Shown here: one piece after another, positions 51,636-59,188 of the stretch
Numbering within the stretch: the stretch's first letter is position 1
Layout: each line of letters begins with the position of its first letter
Origin: an uncultured Anaerolineae bacterium
Lineage (GTDB): Bacteria; Chloroflexota; Anaerolineae; Aggregatilineales; Phototrophicaceae
Assembly (NCBI GenBank): GCA_934216615.1
Contig: CAKQCB010000002.1
Coordinates: 434,001 to 498,000 of the forward strand
Length of the DNA stretch: 64,000 nt
Direction of reading: 5' to 3'
Translations under genes and position numbers: made by a program
The notes under the pieces: model-generated
Seen by the model: only the letters and a program-made list of their open reading frames with translations
What the model was told of the DNA's origin: nothing
Databases searched by the model: none

Positions 51636-52082
51636 TTATACGTAGCTGTTGGGGTTACCTGCCGAGCCACGTTTTCCATCCGGCCAGACGGTGCTTTCAT
51701 CAAATTTCAGCCCGTCAACCTTCGCCCCTTTCATTGAAGCACCTTGTAAGTTGGCTCCATTCAGCGTTGCGCCGTTGAGGGTCGCGTTGCTAATACGTGA
51801 GCTTTGTAAATTGGCCCCGTTGAGGTTTGCACCCGTTAAGTTTGTGCTGTCCAAATCTGCCCCGACCATTTGCGCAGATTGCAAATCTGCATAAGAGAGA
51901 TTTGCCCCCCGTAGAATGGCTTCCCGTAAGGTAGACGCCGCCATTTTGGCGCCGCGCAAATTTGCCCCGCTTAAGTCCAACCGTAACATATCCAAAGCAG
52001 TTAAATCTGCCCCAGCAAGACGCGGGTTCGCCCCAGCACCGACAAGGGCGAGCAACAACTCTTTACGGGTAATTTCAGCCAT
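51636..52082 (-). CDS. Pentapeptide-repeat protein
   Basis: 148 residues. Repeats of A(D/N)LxX run from about 25 to 135: LSGANLRGAKMAASTLREAI, LRGANLSYADLQSAQMVGAD, LTGANLNGANLQSSRISNAT. Such proteins fold as a right-handed beta-helix; some mimic DNA and protect gyrase, others are structural. The start at 52082 has AGAGGAAC 7 nt upstream, and overlaps the stop of the upstream SDR gene by 8 bp, so they are coupled. Confidence 0.85.
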   Translation of the reverse strand: MAEITRKELLLALVGAGANPRLAGADLTALDMLRLDLSGANLRGAKMAASTLREAILRGANLSYADLQSAQMVGADLDSTNLTGANLNGANLQSSRISNATLNGATLNGANLQGASMKGAKVDGLKFDESTVWPDGKRGSAGNPNSYV

Positions 52083-53052
52083 TTTGATGTTCCTCTCGAT
52101 AATAGGTGAGCATCTGATCGATTGTTTCGTCCAAATTAAATTTGGGTTGCCAATTGAGTAACTTCTGAATCTTGGTAGTGTCCGGAATCCGTCTACGGAA
52201 ATCTTCAAAGCCGGTTTCATACGCTTCTTCATACGGAATCATTTGGATTTCTGAAGCGCTGTCAGCGCGGTCCCGCACACGTTGCGCAAGCTCGTGAATA
52301 CTCACTTCTTCCGTACTTCCAATATTATATACATTTCCAATCGCTTCAGGCACTTCAGCCAGCCCCTGAATGGCGCGGATGACGTCAAACACGTTACCGA
52401 AACAACGCTGTTGCTGTCCATCCCCATACACCATAATCGGTTCATGATGAATCGCCCATTTCACAAAACGGGGCATCACCATGCCATACTGCCCACTTTG
52501 ACGCGGCCCTACGGTATTGAACAAACGGAAAATCACAACGGGAAGATCAGCTTCTTTATGATACGCCAGCGCTAAAAATTCATCGACCGCTTTAGAGGCC
52601 GCGTAGCCCCAACGGTTACGAATCGTCGGCCCGCTCACCGTATCATCATCTTCAGCGAAAGGAATCCGTATCCCTTTGCCATACACTTCTGAAGTTGAAG
52701 CAATGAGCACTCTTTTACGGTAACGGCGCGCTGTTTTTAAAACAATCTCGGTACCACCAATATTCGTTTCAATCGTTTCGATGGGTTGATTAATAATCCG
52801 ATGAACACCCACTGCCGCCGCAAGGTGATAAATAACATCACACTCACTGACCAATCGATCCATCACACTCGCATTACGAATGTCTTCGATAGCCACACGG
52901 AACCCAGCGCGTCCTTCTAACAGTTTAATATTTTCGATGCGCCCTGTGCTCAGGTTATCAATGACAGTGACGTCTTGACCAGCCTCTAAAAGCTGCTGTG
53001 CTAAATGTCCACCGATGAAACCAGCGCCGCCAGTGATGAGTGCATGTGTCAT
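52075..53052 (-). CDS. NAD-dependent sugar epimerase/dehydratase (SDR)
   Basis: 325 residues. MTHALITGGAGFIGGHLAQQ at the start, DNLSTGRIENIK, DVIYHLAAAVGVHRII, LIASTSEVYGKGIRIPF and GYAASKAVDEFLALAY (Tyr-x3-Lys); then RLFNTVGPRQSGQYGMVMPR, a nucleotide-sugar pattern. It probably acts on UDP- or GDP-sugars such as UDP-glucuronate or UDP-galactose. Its 3' end overlaps the pentapeptide gene by 8 bp, an unusual functional pairing. No other cell-wall genes are near. Confidence 0.85.
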   Translation of the reverse strand: MTHALITGGAGFIGGHLAQQLLEAGQDVTVIDNLSTGRIENIKLLEGRAGFRVAIEDIRNASVMDRLVSECDVIYHLAAAVGVHRIINQPIETIETNIGGTEIVLKTARRYRKRVLIASTSEVYGKGIRIPFAEDDDTVSGPTIRNRWGYAASKAVDEFLALAYHKEADLPVVIFRLFNTVGPRQSGQYGMVMPRFVKWAIHHEPIMVYGDGQQQRCFGNVFDVIRAIQGLAEVPEAIGNVYNIGSTEEVSIHELAQRVRDRADSASEIQMIPYEEAYETGFEDFRRRIPDTTKIQKLLNWQPKFNLDETIDQMLTYYREEHQNG

Positions 53053-53356
53053 ATTGAATAATTTATCCTCACATAGAAGTCAAATTCGTTAAGCATGTTA
53101 CCGCAAGTGCATACACCTCACAATAGGTGAGCTAGAAGGTTAGAAAATAGATTAGTTTCTATCCGTTGAATGAATTATAGTTAAAACAACCTTTATTTGA
53201 AATTTCATACCACTTAACTTGATAAGTGTTTACATTGCGTTATTTTTATAATCGTGATACATTTATGTTTGAAATTTGCAACATTACAGCACAAATGCAA
53301 ATTCCCAGCAAATTCACAAACTATCATTTTCAGTGAGGCTGGATATAAACGATAGT
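53053..53356. other. Intergenic region before the OmpR-family regulator
   Basis: 304 bp between divergent genes. Small hairpins CACCT/AGGTG (53114-53129) and CACTTA/TAAGTG (53211-53228) are seen. TATAAT-like elements occur near 53248 but no well-spaced -35. No coding sequence recognised. Confidence 0.5.
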
Positions 53357-54046
53357 ATGAATGAAAAAATTCTAATCATCGATGACGAAGAAATTACCCG
53401 CGATTTATTAGCGACACTTCTTGATAAAAGAGGTTTTGAATCTATTCGCGCGGCCAGCGCAGAAGAAGGTTTACGCAAAGCCTATCGTCATCAGCCCGAC
53501 CTCGTCTTGTTAGATATCATGATGCCCGACATGGATGGCTGGGAAGTTTGTAAACGCTTACGTGCCATGTCCGACATGCCCATTATTTTCCTCACCGCGC
53601 GCGACGATTCGCGCGACGTGGTCAAAGGCTTAGAAATGGGTGCTGATGATTATGTAACAAAACCTTTTGATAATGATGAACTAGTAGCACGCATCCGCGC
53701 TCACTTAAGACGCGCACCCAAACCGAACATCAACGAAGAATTGGTCTTTAATGGTGGCGCATTTCGCATCAACTTTATGAACCGCGAAGTGCGTGTGAAT
53801 AGCGAAGTGAAACACCTTACCCCTAAAGAATTTGCCTTGTTAGGTGTCTTGGTCAGAAATTCAGGACGGGTTCTACCCCGTAAAGAACTGGTTTCTGAAG
53901 CGTGGGGGGAAGAATACGGCGACGCTATCGACAGTTTGAAACTGTATATTCATTACTTACGCCAAAAAGTTGAAAAAGACCCCGACCATCCCGAATATAT
54001 CCTCACCTCACGCGGGGTAGGCTATCGTTTTGCAGGGCATTCTTAA
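53357..54046 (+). CDS. OmpR/PhoB-family response regulator
   Basis: 229 residues. Receiver domain with KILIIDDEEITRDLLATLL, phospho-acceptor Asp in QPDLVLLDIMMPDMDGWEVC, and DYVTKPFDNDELVARIRAHL; C-terminal winged helix with VKHLTPKEFALLGVLVRNSG and LKLYIHYLRQKVEKDP. DNA-binding regulator for a nearby kinase, probably that at 54888 or an orphan. The ATG at 53357 fits the family; the frame extends to 53276. Convergent with the receiver gene, stops overlapping by 4 bp. Confidence 0.93.
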   Translation: MNEKILIIDDEEITRDLLATLLDKRGFESIRAASAEEGLRKAYRHQPDLVLLDIMMPDMDGWEVCKRLRAMSDMPIIFLTARDDSRDVVKGLEMGADDYVTKPFDNDELVARIRAHLRRAPKPNINEELVFNGGAFRINFMNREVRVNSEVKHLTPKEFALLGVLVRNSGRVLPRKELVSEAWGEEYGDAIDSLKLYIHYLRQKVEKDPDHPEYILTSRGVGYRFAGHS

Positions 54047-54438
54047 ACTTCATCTTGTGTAGATACCGATTCTAATAAGCGCTGAATCTGTTGTGGAAAA
54101 GTCGTCCCCTCAAGCGGTTTGGTGAAGTACGCGTTCGCTCCAGCTTGAAGTGCTTCTTGCTTCAACGCCGATGAGTGATAGGCGGTTACCACCACGATCG
54201 CAAGTTGATGCTGAGAATGCGCTTTGCGAATTTGCCGAACAAACGTAACCCCATCCATCTCAGGCAAGGCGACATCGGTAATAATCAATTGATACGGGTT
54301 ATGTCGCATTTTTTCTACGGCTTGCGAAACGTCCTCCACCGCATCCACTTGCAACGCGTTATATACCAAGATGCTTCGAATCACTTCTTGAGCATCCATT
54401 TCATCTTCTATAACTAAAATACGAGGGTTTGAAGGCAT
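54043..54438 (-). CDS. Receiver-only response regulator (CheY-like) B
   Basis: 131 residues, a single receiver domain: RILVIEDEMDAQEVIRSILV, acceptor Asp in YQLIITDVALPEMDGVTFV, switch Thr in AIVVVTAYHSSA and Lys in ANAYFTKPLEG. No output domain, so it acts through partner proteins or as a phosphate sink. Third gene after the kinase and receiver A on the minus strand, 10 nt after receiver A. Confidence 0.9.
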   Translation of the reverse strand: MPSNPRILVIEDEMDAQEVIRSILVYNALQVDAVEDVSQAVEKMRHNPYQLIITDVALPEMDGVTFVRQIRKAHSQHQLAIVVVTAYHSSALKQEALQAGANAYFTKPLEGTTFPQQIQRLLESVSTQDEV

Positions 54439-54448
54439 TATTCATTCT

Positions 54449-54895
54449 CTACGAAACACTTTGCGCCCTGTACTTGGAAAGATCGGGCAAATCGACTGTT
54501 TGATTGGGCAAATCCATCAAAATTTTGAGCAGTTGGTTGACGAATGTCTCTGGTTGCAACGGCTTGTTAATGAAGTTATGAAACCCGGCTGCGATGGCGC
54601 GGTTACGGTCGCCGACCATCGCATGGGCAGTGAGCGCGATGACAGGAATATCCATCGTTTTACGATCCTGTTTAAGCGCATCTAACATATCCCAACCCGA
54701 CATGATCGGCATCGATAGATCAGTAATAATAAAATGCGGACGTTGCTGTGTTACAGAGGCCAACCCTTGTTGTCCATTGGTGGCAGAAAAAACGGTTGCG
54801 CCACAGAGTTCGAGCAACCATTGAGCGACCAAAAGGCTATCGGGATCATCTTCCACAATAAGAACTTTCCATCCGGAAAGATCAATTTTAAGCAT
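54449..54895 (-). CDS. Receiver-only response regulator A
   Basis: 148 residues: KVLIVEDDPDSLLVAQWLLE, acceptor Asp in RPHFIITDLSMPIMSGWDML, TAHAMVGDRNRAIAAGFHNF and NKPLQPETFVNQLLKI. This resembles receiver domains of hybrid kinases (TAHAM, FHNFINKP). The start at 54895 overlaps the kinase stop by 8 bp and has AAAGGA 8 nt upstream; the kinase and this gene are coupled. Confidence 0.9.
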   Translation of the reverse strand: MLKIDLSGWKVLIVEDDPDSLLVAQWLLELCGATVFSATNGQQGLASVTQQRPHFIITDLSMPIMSGWDMLDALKQDRKTMDIPVIALTAHAMVGDRNRAIAAGFHNFINKPLQPETFVNQLLKILMDLPNQTVDLPDLSKYRAQSVS

Positions 54896-56408
54896 GGAGA
54901 ATTCCTTTTTGTAATTGATTGATCGAAGCAAGTTGAATAGGCAGTGTCACGGTGAAGGTGCTTCCCTGCCCTAAGATACTTTGCACCTGAATGTTTCCCC
55001 CCATCGACTGACAGAGCTGTTGCACAATCGCTAAACCCAGCCCTGAACCGCCGTGTTGTCGTCTATATGAGCCATCGACTTGACGAAACTTCTCAAAAAT
55101 CACTTCTTGTAGATGGGTTGGGATACCAATCCCCGTATCCGTCACTTGGAGATACCATTGATTCCCTTGACGAGCGCAAACCATCCGCACTTCGCCCTGT
55201 TCGGTAAATTTGATCGCATTGGAGAGTAAATTTGACGTGATTTTGGTGAGCGCATCCTCGTCGATAAATAGGTGCTCAGGCATTGACGGTTCAATCTCTA
55301 CTTCGACCCGAATATGCTTCGCAAATGCAAGGCTCTGCATTTGATTTTTGATTGTATGAAAGAAGGTTTCGACAGGAATTTGACTGGGGGTAAGTTGTAC
55401 ACGTCCCGACTCGATACGGCTGATATCTAAAATGTCGTTGATTAACGTCAATAATCTTTCTGCGTTTGCGCGGCACCGCTGGACCATGTGCGAATGTTTT
55501 TCATCTAAACTTCCGCCCATTGCCATAAGCCCTAAAAACCCGATGATCGCATTCAATGGCGTTCGCAACTCATGGCTCATCGTTGCAAGAAATTCGTCCT
55601 TCAATTGGTTGGATTGGCGCACGTCCGCTAATGCGACTTCTAACGCATGGGTACGCTCTGTCACCCTTGCTTCCAGTTCGTTATTCACATTTTGCAGGGC
55701 GGCTTGTGCAACAAGCAGTTGGCTTAAAGCCGTTTGTACTTGACGAATGGCAGGGCGAAAAATCAACAAGGCTTCTAAAAACAGAACGATCAACGTCGCA
55801 ATCAAAAGGGATAGTTCGATCTTGCGAAGCTCTTGAATACGTTCTGAGGCTTCCTGTTCGTAGCGCATGACGGCATTGGACATACTACGGTTAAAGTACC
55901 AGCCATTATTGAGCATCGACTGGGCATAATTCTCTGGGATGGAACGACAATCGGAAGGGTTTTGTAAATCACCACTCACACTGTCGTGTTCATAGATGCG
56001 CAAAATACAATTCCCCGCATTTATGATGACATTATGATTTGTATCAATGCTCTCAAAATAAAAGTTGATGTTGGTGCTGTTCGGGAGGGGGGAAAGTTGA
56101 CCTTCGCGCAACGTTGAATAGATTGTCGGCCATTGTTGTAACGCATGTGCCAGCTCATTCAAATTCACTTGACGTAGGACATCGTTGGGGGCATAAATGC
56201 TTGCAAACGCATACGTGATCGCTTGTTGGTTGAGCGTGTTATTAGTTCCTGCTAAAGTCAGGATTTCGGTGTCACTCGTCTGTTGGATGATGTTGATTTG
56301 GATCAATATCTGACCCATGACCGCTAAACACGCAATCAACGCCAGCGCGATGACATAACGCCCTGTTAATGCTTTTGCAGGGTGAGCTGATAAAGAATAC
56401 GATACCAT
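54888..56408 (-). CDS. Membrane sensor histidine kinase
   Basis: 506 residues. Helix 1 (about 15-35), a periplasmic sensor of about 150 residues with two Cys, helix 2 (IELSLLIATLIVLFLEALLI), a coiled coil (NNELEARVTERTHALEVAL), HisKA with acceptor His in FLATMSHELRTPLNAII, and HATPase (NLLSNAIKFTEQG, DTGIGIPTHLQEVIF, GGSGLGLAIVQQLCQ). It heads an operon with two separate receiver proteins, the pieces of a split hybrid kinase. AAGGTC lies about 11 nt upstream. Signal unknown. Confidence 0.9.
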   Translation of the reverse strand: MVSYSLSAHPAKALTGRYVIALALIACLAVMGQILIQINIIQQTSDTEILTLAGTNNTLNQQAITYAFASIYAPNDVLRQVNLNELAHALQQWPTIYSTLREGQLSPLPNSTNINFYFESIDTNHNVIINAGNCILRIYEHDSVSGDLQNPSDCRSIPENYAQSMLNNGWYFNRSMSNAVMRYEQEASERIQELRKIELSLLIATLIVLFLEALLIFRPAIRQVQTALSQLLVAQAALQNVNNELEARVTERTHALEVALADVRQSNQLKDEFLATMSHELRTPLNAIIGFLGLMAMGGSLDEKHSHMVQRCRANAERLLTLINDILDISRIESGRVQLTPSQIPVETFFHTIKNQMQSLAFAKHIRVEVEIEPSMPEHLFIDEDALTKITSNLLSNAIKFTEQGEVRMVCARQGNQWYLQVTDTGIGIPTHLQEVIFEKFRQVDGSYRRQHGGSGLGLAIVQQLCQSMGGNIQVQSILGQGSTFTVTLPIQLASINQLQKGILHA

Positions 56409-56551
56409 TCAAACATAGACCTTGTCATGGATAAAAACTCATTCGATGCGGTGCGATACAAGACTAAATTCTCCCTCATGATGGTTTAATTTGTGTTAAA
56501 TAGGCATAAAGACTTGAGCGTAAACGCTTCGCTCATAAAGTACCTGTCTTG

Positions 56552-56594
56552 TTGAAGTTTAGGGATGATCCCCGTAAAATAGAACGTATGTTTT
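56552..56594 (+). promoter_or_regulatory. dinB promoter with LexA box
   Basis: TTGAAG (56552-56557), 17 bp, TAAAAT (56575-56580), then immediately AGAAC-GTAT-GTTTT (56581-56594), which fits the Gram-positive LexA box CGAAC-RNRY-GTTYC with its two outermost bases changed. Confidence 0.75.
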
Positions 56595-56608
56595 CTTGAG
56601 AGGTTCCC

Positions 56609-57838
56609 ATGCAACGTGTGATCTTACATTTAGACTTGGATGCCTTTTTCTGCGCCGTCGAAGTTCAATCTCAACCTGAATTGCAAGATAAACCGTTCGC
56701 AGTCGGTGGTACCCCTGACGGGCGCGGTGTGGTCGCGTCATGTTCCTACCCCGCGCGGAAATTCGGCGTGCGTTCAGCGATGCCTATGTCACAAGCGTTA
56801 CGACTTTGCCCAGAACTGATCATCGTGCCTCATCACTTTGGTGAATATCGTCGCGCCTCCAAAGAAGTCATGGCGTTATTGAGCGAAATCACCCCCTTGA
56901 TTGAGCAAATTTCCATCGACGAAGCGTTTATGGATGTCACAGGAGCGAAAGGTGCGGGGGAAGTTTTGGCGCGCAACTTGCAAAGACGCATCCGCGAAGA
57001 ATTAAATCTTCCCTGTTCGTTTGGGGTCGCCAGCAATAAGTTAGTCGCAAAAATAGCCAATAACATCGGCAAAGACCGCGCCAGAGCACACACCGACGGC
57101 ATGCCCAACGCGATCACCATTGTGCCTTATGGAGGGGAAGCTGAATTTTTAGCGCCCTTGCCCATCCGTGAAATGTGGGGCATCGGCCCAAAAACAGCCT
57201 CACGCTTAGCGCAGTATGGCGCAACGACGATTGGTGATATCGCCAAGATGTCAGAGAGCACGCTCTCTCAGTTGTTTGGAAAATTGGGGAAAGAGTTACA
57301 TCAACGTGCTAAAGGGGTCGATTCGCGTCCGGTGGAGACGGAACAAGAAACCAAACAGGTGAGCAAAGAAATCACCTTCAACCATGATGTGAATGATGGT
57401 GCGCTTCTGCGTAAAACCCTGCGTCAACTCTGTGATGGTGTCGGCTACCGTCTGCGCAATCATCAATTCAAAGGGACGACGGTCAAAATCAAATTACGCT
57501 GGACGGATTTCACCACCCTCTCACGACAAGTCACCCTAGAGCGCGCCATCGACCAAGATGATGAAATTTACCGCGAAGCGCTCGCCCTGTTCGAACGCGA
57601 GTGGCCACCGAATCGACCTGTACGGCTGATCGGCGTGGGGGTGGCTTCGCTCTTACATGGGGATCATGTGGACGTCCCTCAAAAACAACTCAATTTATGG
57701 GATCCTCCTGCCCCAAGCGAACCTGTAGAAACCAAGAAATTACAATCAGCCTTAGATGAGATTCGCAACCGTTTTGGCGAACAAGTCATCAAACGTGCCA
57801 GCGACTTAGACACGGGGAAGAAACCACGCAAACCATGA
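56609..57838 (+). CDS. dinB: DNA polymerase IV (Y-family translesion polymerase)
   Basis: 409 residues. Catalytic carboxylates in LHLDLDAFFCAVEVQ and QISIDEAFMDVTGAKGAGE; steric and finger residues in SCSYPARKFGVRSAMPMSQA; helix-hairpin-helix near MWGIGPKTASRLAQYGATT; little-finger domain with SKEITFNHDVNDGALLRKTL. Near the C-terminus KQLNLWDPP is a beta-clamp binding motif. Error-prone bypass of damaged template, repressed by LexA. GAGAGG ribosome site. The small gene at 57835 overlaps its stop by 4 bp. Confidence 0.95.
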   Translation: MQRVILHLDLDAFFCAVEVQSQPELQDKPFAVGGTPDGRGVVASCSYPARKFGVRSAMPMSQALRLCPELIIVPHHFGEYRRASKEVMALLSEITPLIEQISIDEAFMDVTGAKGAGEVLARNLQRRIREELNLPCSFGVASNKLVAKIANNIGKDRARAHTDGMPNAITIVPYGGEAEFLAPLPIREMWGIGPKTASRLAQYGATTIGDIAKMSESTLSQLFGKLGKELHQRAKGVDSRPVETEQETKQVSKEITFNHDVNDGALLRKTLRQLCDGVGYRLRNHQFKGTTVKIKLRWTDFTTLSRQVTLERAIDQDDEIYREALALFEREWPPNRPVRLIGVGVASLLHGDHVDVPQKQLNLWDPPAPSEPVETKKLQSALDEIRNRFGEQVIKRASDLDTGKKPRKP

Positions 57839-58029
57839 GAGACTTTACGAGTGAAGTTCAGCGTTGTACGGATTGGCGTGTGCTACATCAACTACTGGCG
57901 GAGATTGAGAGCGAAATTTCTTTTTTAGAGGATCAGTCGTATTTAGAAGCGCGTCAGCAAGATCGTTTGTATACCCTGCAACTGCTCTTACAGTATGGTG
58001 AACATAAATTGGCTCAGTTGTTAGGGTAA
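57835..58029 (+). CDS. Small hypothetical protein coupled to dinB (64 aa)
   Basis: 64 residues, mostly helical and acidic: CTDWRVLHQLLAEIESEISF then LEDQSYLEARQQDRLYTLQL. No signal or metal motif. Its ATG overlaps the dinB TGA (ATGA), so it is translated with dinB and should be SOS-induced. No family recognised. Confidence 0.7.
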   Translation: MRDFTSEVQRCTDWRVLHQLLAEIESEISFLEDQSYLEARQQDRLYTLQLLLQYGEHKLAQLLG

Positions 58030-58066
58030 TCCCCTATGCCTGAGCCATTCTAAAATCGTGGAGAGG

Positions 58067-58366
58067 TTATTTTTGTAAATCGACTTGGCTGAAGTGTTCG
58101 ATCACAGGGAATGGTTCATAAAAGTGATGGAGCAAGGCACGCCACGTTTGAAACACTTCTGAGCCACGAAACCCCACGGTATGATCTTCTAACGTTTCCC
58201 ACTCCACCAACAATAAGTATTTATTTTCCACTTCAATGCACTTTTGCAGTTGATGGCTAATGTACCCTTTTGCGCTCGCAATGATGGGGGATGCTTCACG
58301 GAAAGCCGCTTCAAAAGCCTCGTTCTGTCCCGCTTTGATATAAAGATGACCGGATTCAAGAATCAT
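58067..58366 (-). CDS. ABM-family (antibiotic biosynthesis monooxygenase-like) protein
   Basis: 99-residue ferredoxin-like dimer: ILESGHLYIKAGQNEAFEAA, ASAKGYISHQLQKCIEVENK, YLLLVEWETLEDHTVGFRGS. Related to small cofactor-free monooxygenases and heme-degrading proteins; the catalytic activity cannot be assigned. 20 nt downstream of the UDG gene on the same strand, probably one operon. Confidence 0.85.
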   Translation of the reverse strand: MILESGHLYIKAGQNEAFEAAFREASPIIASAKGYISHQLQKCIEVENKYLLLVEWETLEDHTVGFRGSEVFQTWRALLHHFYEPFPVIEHFSQVDLQK

Positions 58367-58385
58367 TTACAATCCTTTGTGATGA

Positions 58386-59051
58386 TTAAAAGAGCGACAA
58401 CTGTACAGGCGGGCCTTGTGACGGTGGAGCGTCATTCGAAGCAGGCGGCGAAGATACCGACTTCTCGCTTGCTTGACGTTCCGCTTTGATCTGCTCGGCC
58501 AAGACAAGAATCTTCTGAAAGTCCGCTTCCATCGCCGCATTTAAGCCCATATTCCGCAGGACTGCCGCCGGATGAAACAAAGGCAGATACGCGCGTCCGT
58601 CAGCAAATTTAGGTTGTCCATGAATTTGAGTGATGCGCGCGTTAGGGAAATATCGCGCCATGCTGTACCGTCCTAGTGTGACGATCACCAACGGGTCGAT
58701 CAATTCGATTTGGCGGTCTAAGTAGGGTTTGCAAGCGGTGATTTCTTCAGGTTGTGGGTCACGGTTATCAGGTGGACGGCTTTTCACGATATTGGTGATG
58801 AACACGTCCGAGCGGTTCAGGCCAATTTTCGCAAGCATCTTATTCAGATAATCCCCCGAACGCCCGACAAACGGCAGACCTTGCTTGTCTTCATGAAAGC
58901 CCGGCGCTTCGCCAATGAACATAATCTCTGCGTGATACGTTCCTGCACCCGGCACAGCATTTGTGCGACCTTGCGATAAGGCGCACAAAGTACATGTTCG
59001 AACTTGGGCAGCAATGAGTTCCAATTCTTGCACTGCTTCAGCGGATGTCAT
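58386..59051 (-). CDS. Family 4 uracil-DNA glycosylase, one Fe-S Cys replaced
   Basis: 221 residues. Uracil pocket motif MFIGEAPGFHEDKQGLPFVG and the catalytic LFHPAAVLRN are present. A family 4 enzyme has four Cys for a 4Fe-4S cluster: here CTLC at the N-terminus and EEITACKPYL supply three, but the usual VKCRPPGNRDP reads VKSRPPDNRDP, with Ser (AGC) for Cys. It removes uracil from DNA after cytosine deamination. The last 40 residues are Ser/Pro-rich. Upstream of the ABM gene in a probable operon. Activity with a three-Cys ligand set is uncertain. Confidence 0.88.
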   Translation of the reverse strand: MTSAEAVQELELIAAQVRTCTLCALSQGRTNAVPGAGTYHAEIMFIGEAPGFHEDKQGLPFVGRSGDYLNKMLAKIGLNRSDVFITNIVKSRPPDNRDPQPEEITACKPYLDRQIELIDPLVIVTLGRYSMARYFPNARITQIHGQPKFADGRAYLPLFHPAAVLRNMGLNAAMEADFQKILVLAEQIKAERQASEKSVSSPPASNDAPPSQGPPVQLSLF

Positions 59052-59134
59052 GCTGGTTTACCTGTCTTTTGGATGGACAAAGTCACTGTCATTATACCGC
59101 GTTGCACAAACAGGTGAATATCCCTACGTTTCGC

Positions 59135-59165
59135 TCAGCCGTCCCCTCATTGAGAGAACGGCTGA
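59135..59165 (-). terminator. Weak hairpin after VWA gene
   Basis: TCAGCCGT and ACGGCTGA arms about 25 bp beyond the stop at 59189; no T-run, so termination is uncertain. Confidence 0.35.
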
Positions 59166-59188
59166 TTCCTAAGAAACCGATAAGGATA

